Assembly: GCA_003663345.1 (NCBI GenBank)
Contig: QMZU01000006.1
Location: forward strand, 1 to 15,743
Source of the DNA: Candidatus Aenigmatarchaeota archaeon
Lineage (GTDB): Archaea > Aenigmatarchaeota > Aenigmatarchaeia > PWEA01 > B50-G16
DNA: 15,743 bases
Direction of reading: 5' to 3'
The position numbers were made by a program, and so were the translations under genes. The notes beneath the pieces were generated by a model. That model was not told the DNA's origin, made no database searches, and saw only the letters and a program-made list of their open reading frames with translations. Within the stretch, counting starts at the first letter, position 1. Every line of letters starts with the position of its first letter. Shown one piece after another: positions 1 to 6,974 of the stretch.

Positions 1-3000
1 CCCTTCTTCAGGGGTAACATTCTTCTCAACCGGTAGTGGAACCTTCTCCACCTTCTCACCTGCTATGGCAAAGTAGGAGAATCCAGACACGTCAGACTCG
101 AACATTATAACTCTGTCGTTCTTCCAGAGAACCCGTGTTTCAATTCTTTCCCATTCATTATCATATCTGTACAGCCCGATGCTGCTTTCGTTGATATCGT
201 TCTCCTTTATCCATACTCTTTTTACATCAAATCTGATTTTTGCATGGTCAAGCTCTTCCAGATTCTGTGTCATGACTTCCAGATAACTGTAAACTGTACC
301 GGACAGGTCAGGGAGGGATAACGGTTTTTCATCATACTTCATTACCTGTATTCTTACATTCCTCGAAACATCCTTCACATATACCTCTATTTCCCTTACA
401 GGATACTCCTCATCCTCTATCTTCATCACTCCTGCTGAACCCGGCTGGAGCAGAATCCAGAGATGACTCTTACCACCGGTTACGGAAACGGATGAACCTC
501 CGGATGAGCCACCGGTACTTGTTTGAGCGTGCTGATTGGTTGTGAAGGTGTGGATGCCGGATGTTCTGCAGTTTTCGTAAGCATCGCATGAAGTTATGTT
601 ATAATAATAGGTTGTGCCTTCCGAAAGTCCGGTCAGTGTTATGTAATGGCTCATGACCAGATTTGTGTCGCTGGATTCCGAACCCAGAGATGAGGTTGTT
701 CCGTAGAGAATGGTGGAGTTGGCAGATTCGTCCGTGTTCCATGTTATGGTTGCAGTGGTGTAGGACACGGATGTTGCTATACTGGATATCCGGGGTGGGG
801 TCGTGTCCTGAACAGATGCGTAATGCGTTTTGATATATGATGTGTAATTCTCATCTCCGGGAAAGTATGCGGTGAGATTGAATGTACCGATTTCGGTGAG
901 GGTGGTGAGGTTGTAAAGCGGCGATGTACCGTTTATCAAAATCCATCCTGTGATATTGGAATCCATGTAGATGACCTTTCCGGATACGTTCAGAAGCGCG
1001 GTGAAGTTTGCATCACTCCCTCTTTCGTATGTGTAGTTCCCATCGGTTGAATTCAACAGAAGAGTTACAAGGGTTGAAGCCTTGTCTATGGTCAATATAC
1101 TCTGGGAGGAGAAGGAGGTATAATTCATCGTTTCTGTTCCGTTGCAGACGTAGATATGCGCTCCTGCGGGAAGGAGTACAGCTGTTCCGTTCTCCGCCAC
1201 ACTGCTGTTTCTGAAAAACTCAGGAGAGACTTCTCCATTTATGGAGAAGACCGAACATGTTGCGGTTACGAGGGTCCCGTATGTTGCAGCAGAAGGTGTT
1301 ATGGTGAGTGAAGGTTGCGGGACCCTTTTCTGAATTGTTAGTGTTACTGTTGTGGTATTCTCCGTGTAATTCTGATTACCGCTTGTGTTGTAAACATACA
1401 CATAGGTTCCTGCTCCCAGAAGAGCAAGTTCGGTTGCAGGGGTTCCGGAAGAGACAGAGGTATCGTTTCTGTACAGGTTAAAGGAAAGTGAGGAAACACT
1501 TGACCAGCCAGTGACGTTGGTCGTATTCTCATAGATGTATGTCTGGTCGGAGAGTGAGCCGTTTATGCTCAGCCACAACGGAACAGAGCCCTTAAACACC
1601 TGGACCGTTCTCAGAGGTGTGGAGCCGGATGTGTAGTTCTCCCCACCGGTGGTATTGTAAATATACTGATACGTGCCATTGCCCAGAAGTATGTCCTTCA
1701 TTATAGGGTCTCCGTTCTGGTTCACCCCGTACCCGTAGAGTGTGAAGACCAAGTCCTGGTTGTCCAGAAGCTCTGACCATCCTGTTATGTTCAAACCCTC
1801 CGGATAGGTTATCTGTCGGTCTGATTCCGTTCCGTTGAATGTTAGATGCATGTAGGGTGATGGGTCAGCCCTGCTCACAGTGAGATAATCCGTATCATAA
1901 GAGGATGTGTAGTTCTCGGTTTCGGTATAGTAGCAAGTATAGTTGTATACGGCTGCACCCAGCAGGATAACATCCTCTGCCTGAAGACCCGATGAGATCT
2001 GTGAACCATTCCTCTCAAGCAGAAGGGTTACATTTCCATCACCGTTGATAACATAACATGTGGTGTTCGACTGGGTACCGTAAGTAATATCAGACCCCGG
2101 GGAGAAAGAAATATTTACAGATGAGGTAGATTTATTTATGGTCAGTGTAGCGGATGTGTTTCCAGAGGTGTAATTTGTGCATCCCGAAGTGTTGAAGATG
2201 TAAACATAGATTCCGGCTGCGAGAAGTGTATCATCAGGATTGTTCACAGGAGTGTTGTTTCTGTAAAGGTTATATGCACAATCATCGTCACCAGAATCTG
2301 ATTCCACCCCCTCCACGTAAGCGATGTTTCCATAAGTGATAGTGGTGGTATTTGTTATCGATAAGACAGGTGTGGCTCTGCTCACAGCGAGATAATCCGT
2401 AACATAAGAAGAGGTATAATTCTGGCTCCCATTATAATAACATGTATAGTTGTACGTGCCTGCACCCAGTACCAGAACATCCTCCACCTCGGAACCTGAT
2501 GATATGATCGAGCCATTCCTTTCAAGTGAAAGGATTGCGCCACCATCACCCTGAATTATGTAACAACTTGAATTCGTCTGGATACCGTACGTCACACTGG
2601 GTGCCGGTGAGAAGGAGATGTTGACAGAGGATGATGACCTGTTTATAACATAACTCATCTCATCAGTGAAGTTCCAGTTTCCGGCTGTATCGGATGCGTA
2701 CCATCTGTAACGGTAACCGGACTCGTTTGCAGCAAGGTCTGTGAGTTCTATATGGTAAACGTTTCCATAACTCTGGACATATGGATACGTATAATTCTGG
2801 TGGTTGAATTCGAATATGACCGTGCCCACGTTTACACCATCAATCCACGTGATATTGAATTGATACATCGCTCCGGGGGAGTAGACAGGACTGGAAGGAG
2901 AGGTTGTGTTATTGTACCATCTGGGTGGTGTGCTGTCAGAGGTTGTTGTCATCTCCTGATTCAGATTATCGTAGGATGTGAAGAATATCGATGAATTGGT

Positions 3001-3372
3001 TGAATTAACCGCGGTGAGATTCGTTAACATTAAGACCTCGCCTGAATTCGAGACATTTACCTCCAGAATGGTCCATGAACCCGGGTTTCCGCTCTGGCTG
3101 GAGTTCAGGGTAACCTGGAGCATTGTGGTCCCGTTTATGTATCCCGGACCCTGCAGGGAGAAGTTATACGTGACTTCGTTTGTACTGTTTCCTGTCTCTG
3201 TAACGTTTATCAGATAGGTTGCATTTAAACCCTGCTGGACGGTCTGGTTCAGAACGGTTTTATTCACGAACTGAAGATTGTACTCGATACCATCCACAAT
3301 ATACATCGCCACGCCGTACTTTGAAAGAGCCAGAGTTAGAACTAAAAGCAGGAGTAAATATCTTGTCCTCAT
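1..3372 (-). CDS. Large secreted surface protein with Ig-like repeats, fibronectin III and PGF-pre-PGF domain (3' end outside window)
   Basis: Open from an ATG at 3372 to the left edge: 1,124 codons, no stop. Residues 1-22 form a Sec-type signal peptide (basic MRTR, Leu-rich core, likely cut after Gly-Val-Ala). Next come an N-terminal beta domain, a Fn3/Ig-like domain (about residues 140-245), and about seven Ig-like repeats (about 246-850) that often end in a Gly-x-Tyr-x-Tyr...Asn-Tyr-Thr-Ser pattern. A fibronectin type III domain (about 855-945) and a Gly/Ser linker follow. Residues about 967-1103 match the PGF-pre-PGF domain (VYSYLEV, then a GLYRY strand, ending GFSYFAI), which in archaea often lies before a C-terminal PGF sorting signal. 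Asn-x-Ser/Thr sites are very frequent, suggesting heavy N-glycosylation. It is probably an S-layer-associated or adhesin-like protein; its ligand is unknown. A TATA-like box 27 bases before the ATG supports this start. Confidence 0.88.
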   Translation of the reverse strand, partial: MRTRYLLLLLVLTLALSKYGVAMYIVDGIEYNLQFVNKTVLNQTVQQGLNATYLINVTETGNSTNEVTYNFSLQGPGYINGTTMLQVTLNSSQSGNPGSWTILEVNVSNSGEVLMLTNLTAVNSTNSSIFFTSYDNLNQEMTTTSDSTPPRWYNNTTSPSSPVYSPGAMYQFNITWIDGVNVGTVIFEFNHQNYTYPYVQSYGNVYHIELTDLAANESGYRYRWYASDTAGNWNFTDEMSYVINRSSSSVNISFSPAPSVTYGIQTNSSCYIIQGDGGAILSLERNGSIISSGSEVEDVLVLGAGTYNYTCYYNGSQNYTSSYVTDYLAVSRATPVLSITNTTTITYGNIAYVEGVESDSGDDDCAYNLYRNNTPVNNPDDTLLAAGIYVYIFNTSGCTNYTSGNTSATLTINKSTSSVNISFSPGSDITYGTQSNTTCYVINGDGNVTLLLERNGSQISSGLQAEDVILLGAAVYNYTCYYTETENYTSSYDTDYLTVSRADPSPYMHLTFNGTESDRQITYPEGLNITGWSELLDNQDLVFTLYGYGVNQNGDPIMKDILLGNGTYQYIYNTTGGENYTSGSTPLRTVQVFKGSVPLWLSINGSLSDQTYIYENTTNVTGWSSVSSLSFNLYRNDTSVSSGTPATELALLGAGTYVYVYNTSGNQNYTENTTTVTLTIQKRVPQPSLTITPSAATYGTLVTATCSVFSINGEVSPEFFRNSSVAENGTAVLLPAGAHIYVCNGTETMNYTSFSSQSILTIDKASTLVTLLLNSTDGNYTYERGSDANFTALLNVSGKVIYMDSNITGWILINGTSPLYNLTTLTEIGTFNLTAYFPGDENYTSYIKTHYASVQDTTPPRISSIATSVSYTTATITWNTDESANSTILYGTTSSLGSESSDTNLVMSHYITLTGLSEGTTYYYNITSCDAYENCRTSGIHTFTTNQHAQTSTGGSSGGSSVSVTGGKSHLWILLQPGSAGVMKIEDEEYPVREIEVYVKDVSRNVRIQVMKYDEKPLSLPDLSGTVYSYLEVMTQNLEELDHAKIRFDVKRVWIKENDINESSIGLYRYDNEWERIETRVLWKNDRVIMFESDVSGFSYFAIAGEKVEKVPLPVEKNVTPEEG
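1870..2130 (-). repeat. Ig-like repeat unit, second copy (residues 415-501 of the surface protein)
   Basis: An 87-residue unit that starts STSSVNISFSP and ends DYLTVSR. By my ungapped alignment about 58 of 87 residues match the unit at 2377-2637, and the two lie exactly 507 bases apart. Each has a Cys pair (Cys25 and Cys66 of the unit) that could form an intradomain disulfide. The partner domains between and after the copies are much more divergent. Confidence 0.85.
2377..2637 (-). repeat. Ig-like repeat unit, first copy (residues 246-332 of the surface protein)
   Basis: An 87-residue unit that starts SSSSVNISFSP and ends DYLAVSR, with the same length and Cys positions as the copy at 1870-2130. 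A different Ig-like unit separates the two copies, so the duplicated block is a two-domain period of 169 residues. Confidence 0.85.
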
Positions 3373-3394
3373 CAATAAGAATTTCGAAGCCCTT

Positions 3395-3403
3395 CTTATA
3401 AAG
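3395..3403 (-). promoter_or_regulatory. TATA-like box for the surface protein gene
   Basis: Minus-strand CTTTATAAG, centred at 3399, 27 bases from the ATG at 3372. It lies just after the stop codon of the upstream methyltransferase gene, so the surface gene probably has its own promoter and a leaderless transcript. The position is seen; promoter activity is inferred. Confidence 0.6.
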
Positions 3404-3405
3404 GT

Positions 3406-4044
3406 TCACCGCGGGAATCCCCTCTTACCTATCAGCGGAACGAACCTGTACCATCCTTCCTCATGAATTATCTCAAATCCACCCTTCTTTTTCTCACCAA
3501 CAACCATCCTCTGAATATCCCTGCCAACAGGAGCAACAATCCTTCCACCCTCCTTCAACTGCTCAACCCATTCCTCCGGAATCTCCGGAGCAGCGGCTGT
3601 GCATATAATTCTATCGTATGGTGCCTCATCACTGTAACCGATACTTCCGTCACCCTCCACAATCCTCACATTTCTTATACCGGCCCTTTCAAGGTTTTTT
3701 CTTGCCATCTCTGCCAAGGAACGTATTCTTTCAACCGTTACGACCATTCCCTTTCTACCAACTATGTGTCCAAGCAATCCGGCCTGCCATCCAGAACCCG
3801 CGCCTATCTCGAGAATTTTCATCCCTTTTCCGGGGTTGAGTAACTCCGTCATTCTCACAACTGTTGTGGGTTGCGATATAGTCTGCCCCTCACCGATGTG
3901 TAACGGATAATCAGCATATGCTTCTTTTTTATATCTTTCCGGAACGAACCACTCTCTCTTAACTCTCCTTAACGCCTCTTCAATCTCCCTGCTCCGCAGT
4001 GTGCCTTCCCTCTTCATCTTGGAAATCAGCTCTTCAAGACCCAT
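3406..4044 (-). CDS. pcm: Protein-L-isoaspartate O-methyltransferase
   Basis: A 212-residue SAM-dependent methyltransferase that methylates L-isoaspartyl residues in aged proteins, the first step of their repair; cytosolic. The family pattern is complete. Residues 54-65 (QTISQPTTVVRM) hold the conserved Ser-containing substrate loop, residues 77-86 (ILEIGAGSGW) are SAM motif I, residues 143-150 (YDRIICTA) the post-II strand, residues 165-172 motif III, and residues 201-208 (FVPLIGKR) the usual C-terminal motif. The length is normal for archaeal Pcm. It starts 34 bases from, and divergently to, the R15P isomerase gene; a TATA-like box 27 bases upstream puts transcription start on the ATG. No functional link to its neighbours is evident. 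Confidence 0.95.
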   Translation of the reverse strand: MGLEELISKMKREGTLRSREIEEALRRVKREWFVPERYKKEAYADYPLHIGEGQTISQPTTVVRMTELLNPGKGMKILEIGAGSGWQAGLLGHIVGRKGMVVTVERIRSLAEMARKNLERAGIRNVRIVEGDGSIGYSDEAPYDRIICTAAAPEIPEEWVEQLKEGGRIVAPVGRDIQRMVVGEKKKGGFEIIHEEGWYRFVPLIGKRGFPR

Positions 4045-4047
4045 TAC

Positions 4048-4056
4048 TTTATTTAA
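4048..4056 (+). promoter_or_regulatory. TATA-like box for the R15P isomerase gene
   Basis: TTTATTTAA centred at 4052, 27 bases before the ATG at 4079. It lies within the 34-base gap shared with the divergent pcm gene and predicts a leaderless transcript. Confidence 0.6.
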
Positions 4057-4066
4057 CTACGAGCAC

Positions 4067-4075
4067 ATTAAAATT
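4067..4075 (-). promoter_or_regulatory. TATA-like box for pcm
   Basis: Minus-strand AATTTTAAT centred at 4071, 27 bases before the pcm ATG at 4044. Together with the plus-strand box at 4048-4056 it makes two interleaved promoters facing apart in one 34-base gap. Confidence 0.5.
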
Positions 4076-4078
4076 CTT

Positions 4079-4921
4079 ATGGAGCTCTCGGAGCTTGTAA
4101 AAAGAATAAAAAACCTTGAGATTCAGGGAGCAGAAGCGGTTGCCAGAGAGAGCATCAAATTTCTTCTGGACATGGAGAAGAGCGGCACTTCCCGTGATGA
4201 TATACTCAGGGCAGCGGAAACCCTCAGAACCGCAAGACCAACAGAGCCCTTTCTGAGGAACTGCATCAAAGTTGGTCTCAAGAGGGGATTCTTACCTGTC
4301 TTAGAGCAGATATCCTCATCAAAAGAGGAGATAGCCCGGTACGGGAGCAGGAAGATAAAGGATGGATATATCGTATACACACACTGCCATTCATCCACGG
4401 TTGTCCGTATCCTGGAGGAGGCGAAGAGACTCGGAAAGGAGTTCGAGGTCAGGGTCACGGAAACAAGACCCCTATACCAGGGAAGGAAGACGGCAAAAGA
4501 GCTCTCCGAACTCGACATACCTGTTACACTTTTCGTGGATTCCGGTGTTGGTCTGGCGCTCCAGGGTGCTGATATGATGATGATAGGTTCGGATGCCATA
4601 ACATCAGAGGGGAAGGTGGTGAACAAGATAGGAAGCAGGACTTTTGCCTATATAGCAAAGTCACTGGGAATCCCGGTTTACATCTGCACCAACTCCTGGA
4701 AGTTTGACCCAGAAACCATCTTCGGTTTTGAGGAACCGATAGAGGAGAGGTCACCGGAAGAGGTGTGGGATAACCCGCCGAATGGCGTCACAGTAAGGAA
4801 CCCGGCCTTTGAGATGATTGAACCTGAATTAATAGAGGCGATTATAACCGAAATAGGTGTTTACAGACCGGATGTGATGATGGAAGTGATTAAGGAAAGG
4901 TATCCTGAAATATTTGAATGA
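4079..4921 (+). CDS. Ribose-1,5-bisphosphate isomerase (eIF2B-like fold)
   Basis: A 280-residue member of the eIF2B alpha/beta/delta family. Its likely role is converting ribose-1,5-bisphosphate to ribulose-1,5-bisphosphate in the AMP pathway, because RuBisCO and AMP phosphorylase are encoded just downstream. Residues 52-62 (ARPTEPFLRNC) and 101-105 (THCHS) are family motifs; Cys103 and Asp172 (in IGSDAI) fall where the catalytic Cys and Asp of characterised R15P isomerases lie. Residues 183-186 (NKIG) are also typical. The open frame reaches back to 4001, but the ATG at 4079 is preferred: MELSELV is a normal family start and a TATA-like box is centred 27 bases upstream. At 280 residues it is shorter than the roughly 320 of characterised homologues, mainly at the N terminus. 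A regulatory aIF2B paralogue is the alternative; the context argues against it. Confidence 0.85.
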   Translation: MELSELVKRIKNLEIQGAEAVARESIKFLLDMEKSGTSRDDILRAAETLRTARPTEPFLRNCIKVGLKRGFLPVLEQISSSKEEIARYGSRKIKDGYIVYTHCHSSTVVRILEEAKRLGKEFEVRVTETRPLYQGRKTAKELSELDIPVTLFVDSGVGLALQGADMMMIGSDAITSEGKVVNKIGSRTFAYIAKSLGIPVYICTNSWKFDPETIFGFEEPIEERSPEEVWDNPPNGVTVRNPAFEMIEPELIEAIITEIGVYRPDVMMEVIKERYPEIFE

Positions 4922-4930
4922 AATAAAATT

Positions 4931-4938
4931 TTTATATC
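4931..4938 (+). promoter_or_regulatory. TATA-like box for the ZIP transporter gene
   Basis: TTTATATC in an AT-rich 53-base gap. Transcription would start near 4961, giving a leader of about 14 bases that holds the GGTGA ribosome-binding site at 4966-4970, four bases before the ATG. This unit therefore seems to have a short leader, unlike most of its neighbours. Confidence 0.5.
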
Positions 4939-4974
4939 AATTAAAAACCAAAAGAAAGAGCTACAGGTGATTGA

Positions 4975-5700
4975 ATGATTCTGCTCTGGATAATTGGAAG
5001 CACACTCTTCGTCAGCGCCATATCACTCATCGGAATTTTTACATTGCTTTTGAAGGAAAAAACAGTTGAAAATATTATACTCTTTCTCGTTTCTCTCTCA
5101 GCAGGGGCACTGATGGGAGGCGCCTTCATACATTTGATACCTGAATCGGTGGAGGTCGGTGGCTCTGAGGTTTTTCTTTACGTACTCATCGGCTTTATAA
5201 TGTTCTTCTTCGTGGAGAAGGTTCTTCACTGGAGGCACTGCCACAAGGAGAGATGTCCGATTCACACATTCGCTTACATAAATCTGGTCGGTGATGGTGT
5301 TCACAACTTCATAGACGGACTGATCATGGCCGCAGCCTTCCTCACGGACATCCATCTCGGAATCATCACAACTCTTCTGGTGACCCTACATGAGATACCC
5401 CAGGAGATAGGAGACTTTGGTGTTCTCGTTTATGGCGGTTTCAGCAGAGTCCGGGCATTGATGATGAATTTCATTTCCGCAATAACAGCGGTGCTGGGTG
5501 GTATTTTTGGGTTTTTGCTCTACGGTTATGTGGAGTCACTCACACTCTTCCTTCTACCATTTGCAGCAGGTGGTTTCATTTACATCTCCGCCTCTGACCT
5601 CATCCCGGAGATAAGGAAGGATACCGGTCTCAGGAATTCCATGATAAACTTCACAATCTTCCTTCTCGGAATACTCCTGATGCTCCTCATCAAGGGGTAA
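4975..5700 (+). CDS. ZIP family divalent metal transporter
   Basis: A 241-residue inner-membrane protein with about seven to eight hydrophobic helices. ZIP proteins carry Zn2+, Fe2+ or Mn2+ into the cytosol. The two signature helices are clear: residues 110-115 (HNFIDG) and 139-147 (HEIPQEIGD), giving His110, Asn111, Asp114, His139, Glu140 and Glu144 as binuclear-site candidates. Residues 85-97 form a loop between helices with four His and two Cys, a likely metal-sensing or capture loop. The ATG at 4975 has a GGTGA ribosome-binding site four bases upstream. It sits between the R15P isomerase and RuBisCO genes on the same strand. It may supply a metal to enzymes nearby, but metal specificity cannot be read from the sequence. 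Confidence 0.92.
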   Translation: MILLWIIGSTLFVSAISLIGIFTLLLKEKTVENIILFLVSLSAGALMGGAFIHLIPESVEVGGSEVFLYVLIGFIMFFFVEKVLHWRHCHKERCPIHTFAYINLVGDGVHNFIDGLIMAAAFLTDIHLGIITTLLVTLHEIPQEIGDFGVLVYGGFSRVRALMMNFISAITAVLGGIFGFLLYGYVESLTLFLLPFAAGGFIYISASDLIPEIRKDTGLRNSMINFTIFLLGILLMLLIKG

Positions 5701-5702
5701 GG

Positions 5703-5709
5703 TTTTAAA
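5703..5709 (+). promoter_or_regulatory. TATA-like box for the RuBisCO-AMP phosphorylase unit
   Basis: TTTTAAA centred at 5706, 27 bases before the ATG at 5733. No Shine-Dalgarno sequence precedes that ATG, so a leaderless rbcL-deoA message is predicted. The box begins directly after the ZIP gene stop codon. Confidence 0.6.
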
Positions 5710-5732
5710 CCAGCACCAGCAATAATGATACT

Positions 5733-6974
5733 ATGAAAGGAATGCGTTATGTGGATTTCATAGATACCGGGTACAAACCCGGGAAAAACGATCTGGTCTG
5801 TACGTTCTACCTTGAAGCCAAGAACTTCAGAAGGGCTGCAGGAGCTGTTGCTGCTGAATCATCAATAGGCACATGGGACCCGAACCTCAAGACCATGAGA
5901 CCGGGTATAAGGAAACTCGGCGCCAAGGTATTTCATCTCAAGAGGAATCTGATTAAAATCTCCTATCCTGAAGAACTCTTTGAAAGAGGGAACATCTCCC
6001 AGATACTGAGCTCAATAGCAGGAAACATCTTCGGGATGAAGGAACTTGATTCCCTGAAGCTTTTGGATGTTGAGATCCCCAGAAGAATGGTGAAATCCTT
6101 CCCGGGACCAGGTTTCGGTGTGAAAGGTATAAGGAATCTGCTCCACGTCAGGAAGAGACCATTGCTCGGAACCATAATAAAACCAAAACTCGGTTTGAGG
6201 GAGAAACAGCACGCCAGAGTTGCCTATCATGCATGGAGAGGAGGTCTGGATATTGTAAAGGATGATGAGAACCTCACCGATATGAGGTTCAACCGTTTCG
6301 AGAAGAGGGTTGATGAGACGCTCAAGATGAGGAACAGAGCAGAGGAAGAAACCGGTGAGAAGAAGATATATATGCCGAATATAACCGCACCTCTCTCCGA
6401 GATGAAGAGGAGAGCGGATTATGTTATGGATAAAGGCGGTGAGTATGTGATGATAGATATTATAACCACGGGTTTCTCCGCGCTCCAGGAGATGAGGGAT
6501 TACCTCAATGGAAGATGTGTTATTCATGCTCACAGGGCGATGCATGCCGCTTTCACGAGAAATCCCAAACATGGGATAGATATGAAGGTGGTGGCGCTCT
6601 TCGCTCGGCTGGCCGGTGTTGACCAGCTCCACACAGGCACTGTCCTCGGGAAGATGGAAGGGGAGAAAGAAGAGGTCCTCTCTACAAATGAAAAGTTGCT
6701 TTCAGACCTCTACGGACTTAAGAAGGTTTTACCTGTTGCTTCAGGAGGTCTCCATCCAGGAATGGTACCGGCCCTTGTCAGAATACTCGGTCAGGACCTG
6801 GTGATACAGGCAGGTGGAGGTGTCCACGGTCATCCTTCGGGCACAGAGGCAGGCGCCAGGGCAATGAGGCAGGCGCTCGATGCCTTCATGGAAGGTGCAG
6901 ACCTTAGGGATTATTCCAGAGAGCATCCGGAACTTGAAGAAGCGCTCAAGAGGTGGGGAGTCTGTGAAGCTTAA
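5733..6974 (+). CDS. rbcL: Ribulose-1,5-bisphosphate carboxylase large chain, form III
   Basis: A 413-residue archaeal RuBisCO that makes two 3-phosphoglycerates from RuBP, CO2 and water. All catalytic positions I can align to plant RuBisCO are present: Glu42, Thr47 and Trp48 (AESSIGTW), Asn98, Lys150 and Lys152 (GTIIKPKLGL), the carbamylated Lys176 with Asp178 and Glu179 (KDDEN), His267 and Arg268, His300, loop-6 Lys307 (GKMEG), Ser337 (SGG) and the phosphate-binding Gly cluster at 361-363. It is therefore a true carboxylase and not a RuBisCO-like protein. No small subunit is encoded here. Its place between the R15P isomerase and AMP phosphorylase genes points to AMP salvage and not a Calvin cycle. 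The ATG at 5733 matches the leaderless promoter; a second Met at codon 4 is the alternative start. Its 3' end overlaps the next gene by 11 bases. Confidence 0.96.
   Translation: MKGMRYVDFIDTGYKPGKNDLVCTFYLEAKNFRRAAGAVAAESSIGTWDPNLKTMRPGIRKLGAKVFHLKRNLIKISYPEELFERGNISQILSSIAGNIFGMKELDSLKLLDVEIPRRMVKSFPGPGFGVKGIRNLLHVRKRPLLGTIIKPKLGLREKQHARVAYHAWRGGLDIVKDDENLTDMRFNRFEKRVDETLKMRNRAEEETGEKKIYMPNITAPLSEMKRRADYVMDKGGEYVMIDIITTGFSALQEMRDYLNGRCVIHAHRAMHAAFTRNPKHGIDMKVVALFARLAGVDQLHTGTVLGKMEGEKEEVLSTNEKLLSDLYGLKKVLPVASGGLHPGMVPALVRILGQDLVIQAGGGVHGHPSGTEAGARAMRQALDAFMEGADLRDYSREHPELEEALKRWGVCEA
6951..6956 (+). promoter_or_regulatory. Ribosome-binding site for AMP phosphorylase
   Basis: AGGTGG, seven bases before the GTG at 6964 and inside the RuBisCO coding sequence. 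It selects the GTG over the upstream in-frame ATG at 6880 and suggests translation is coupled to that of RuBisCO. Confidence 0.6.

Noticed and set aside
1344..1780. Short minus-strand open frames inside the left surface gene
   Set aside because: They are out of frame with the continuous 1,124-codon frame, which has a signal peptide and recognisable domains.
4123..4626. A 167-codon open frame on the minus strand inside the R15P isomerase gene
   Set aside because: It is a Ser/Pro-rich translation with no domain, and the opposite strand is clearly the coding one.
6012..6632. A 206-codon open frame on the minus strand inside RuBisCO
   Set aside because: It lies antisense to a gene with complete catalytic motifs; its translation has no recognisable motif.
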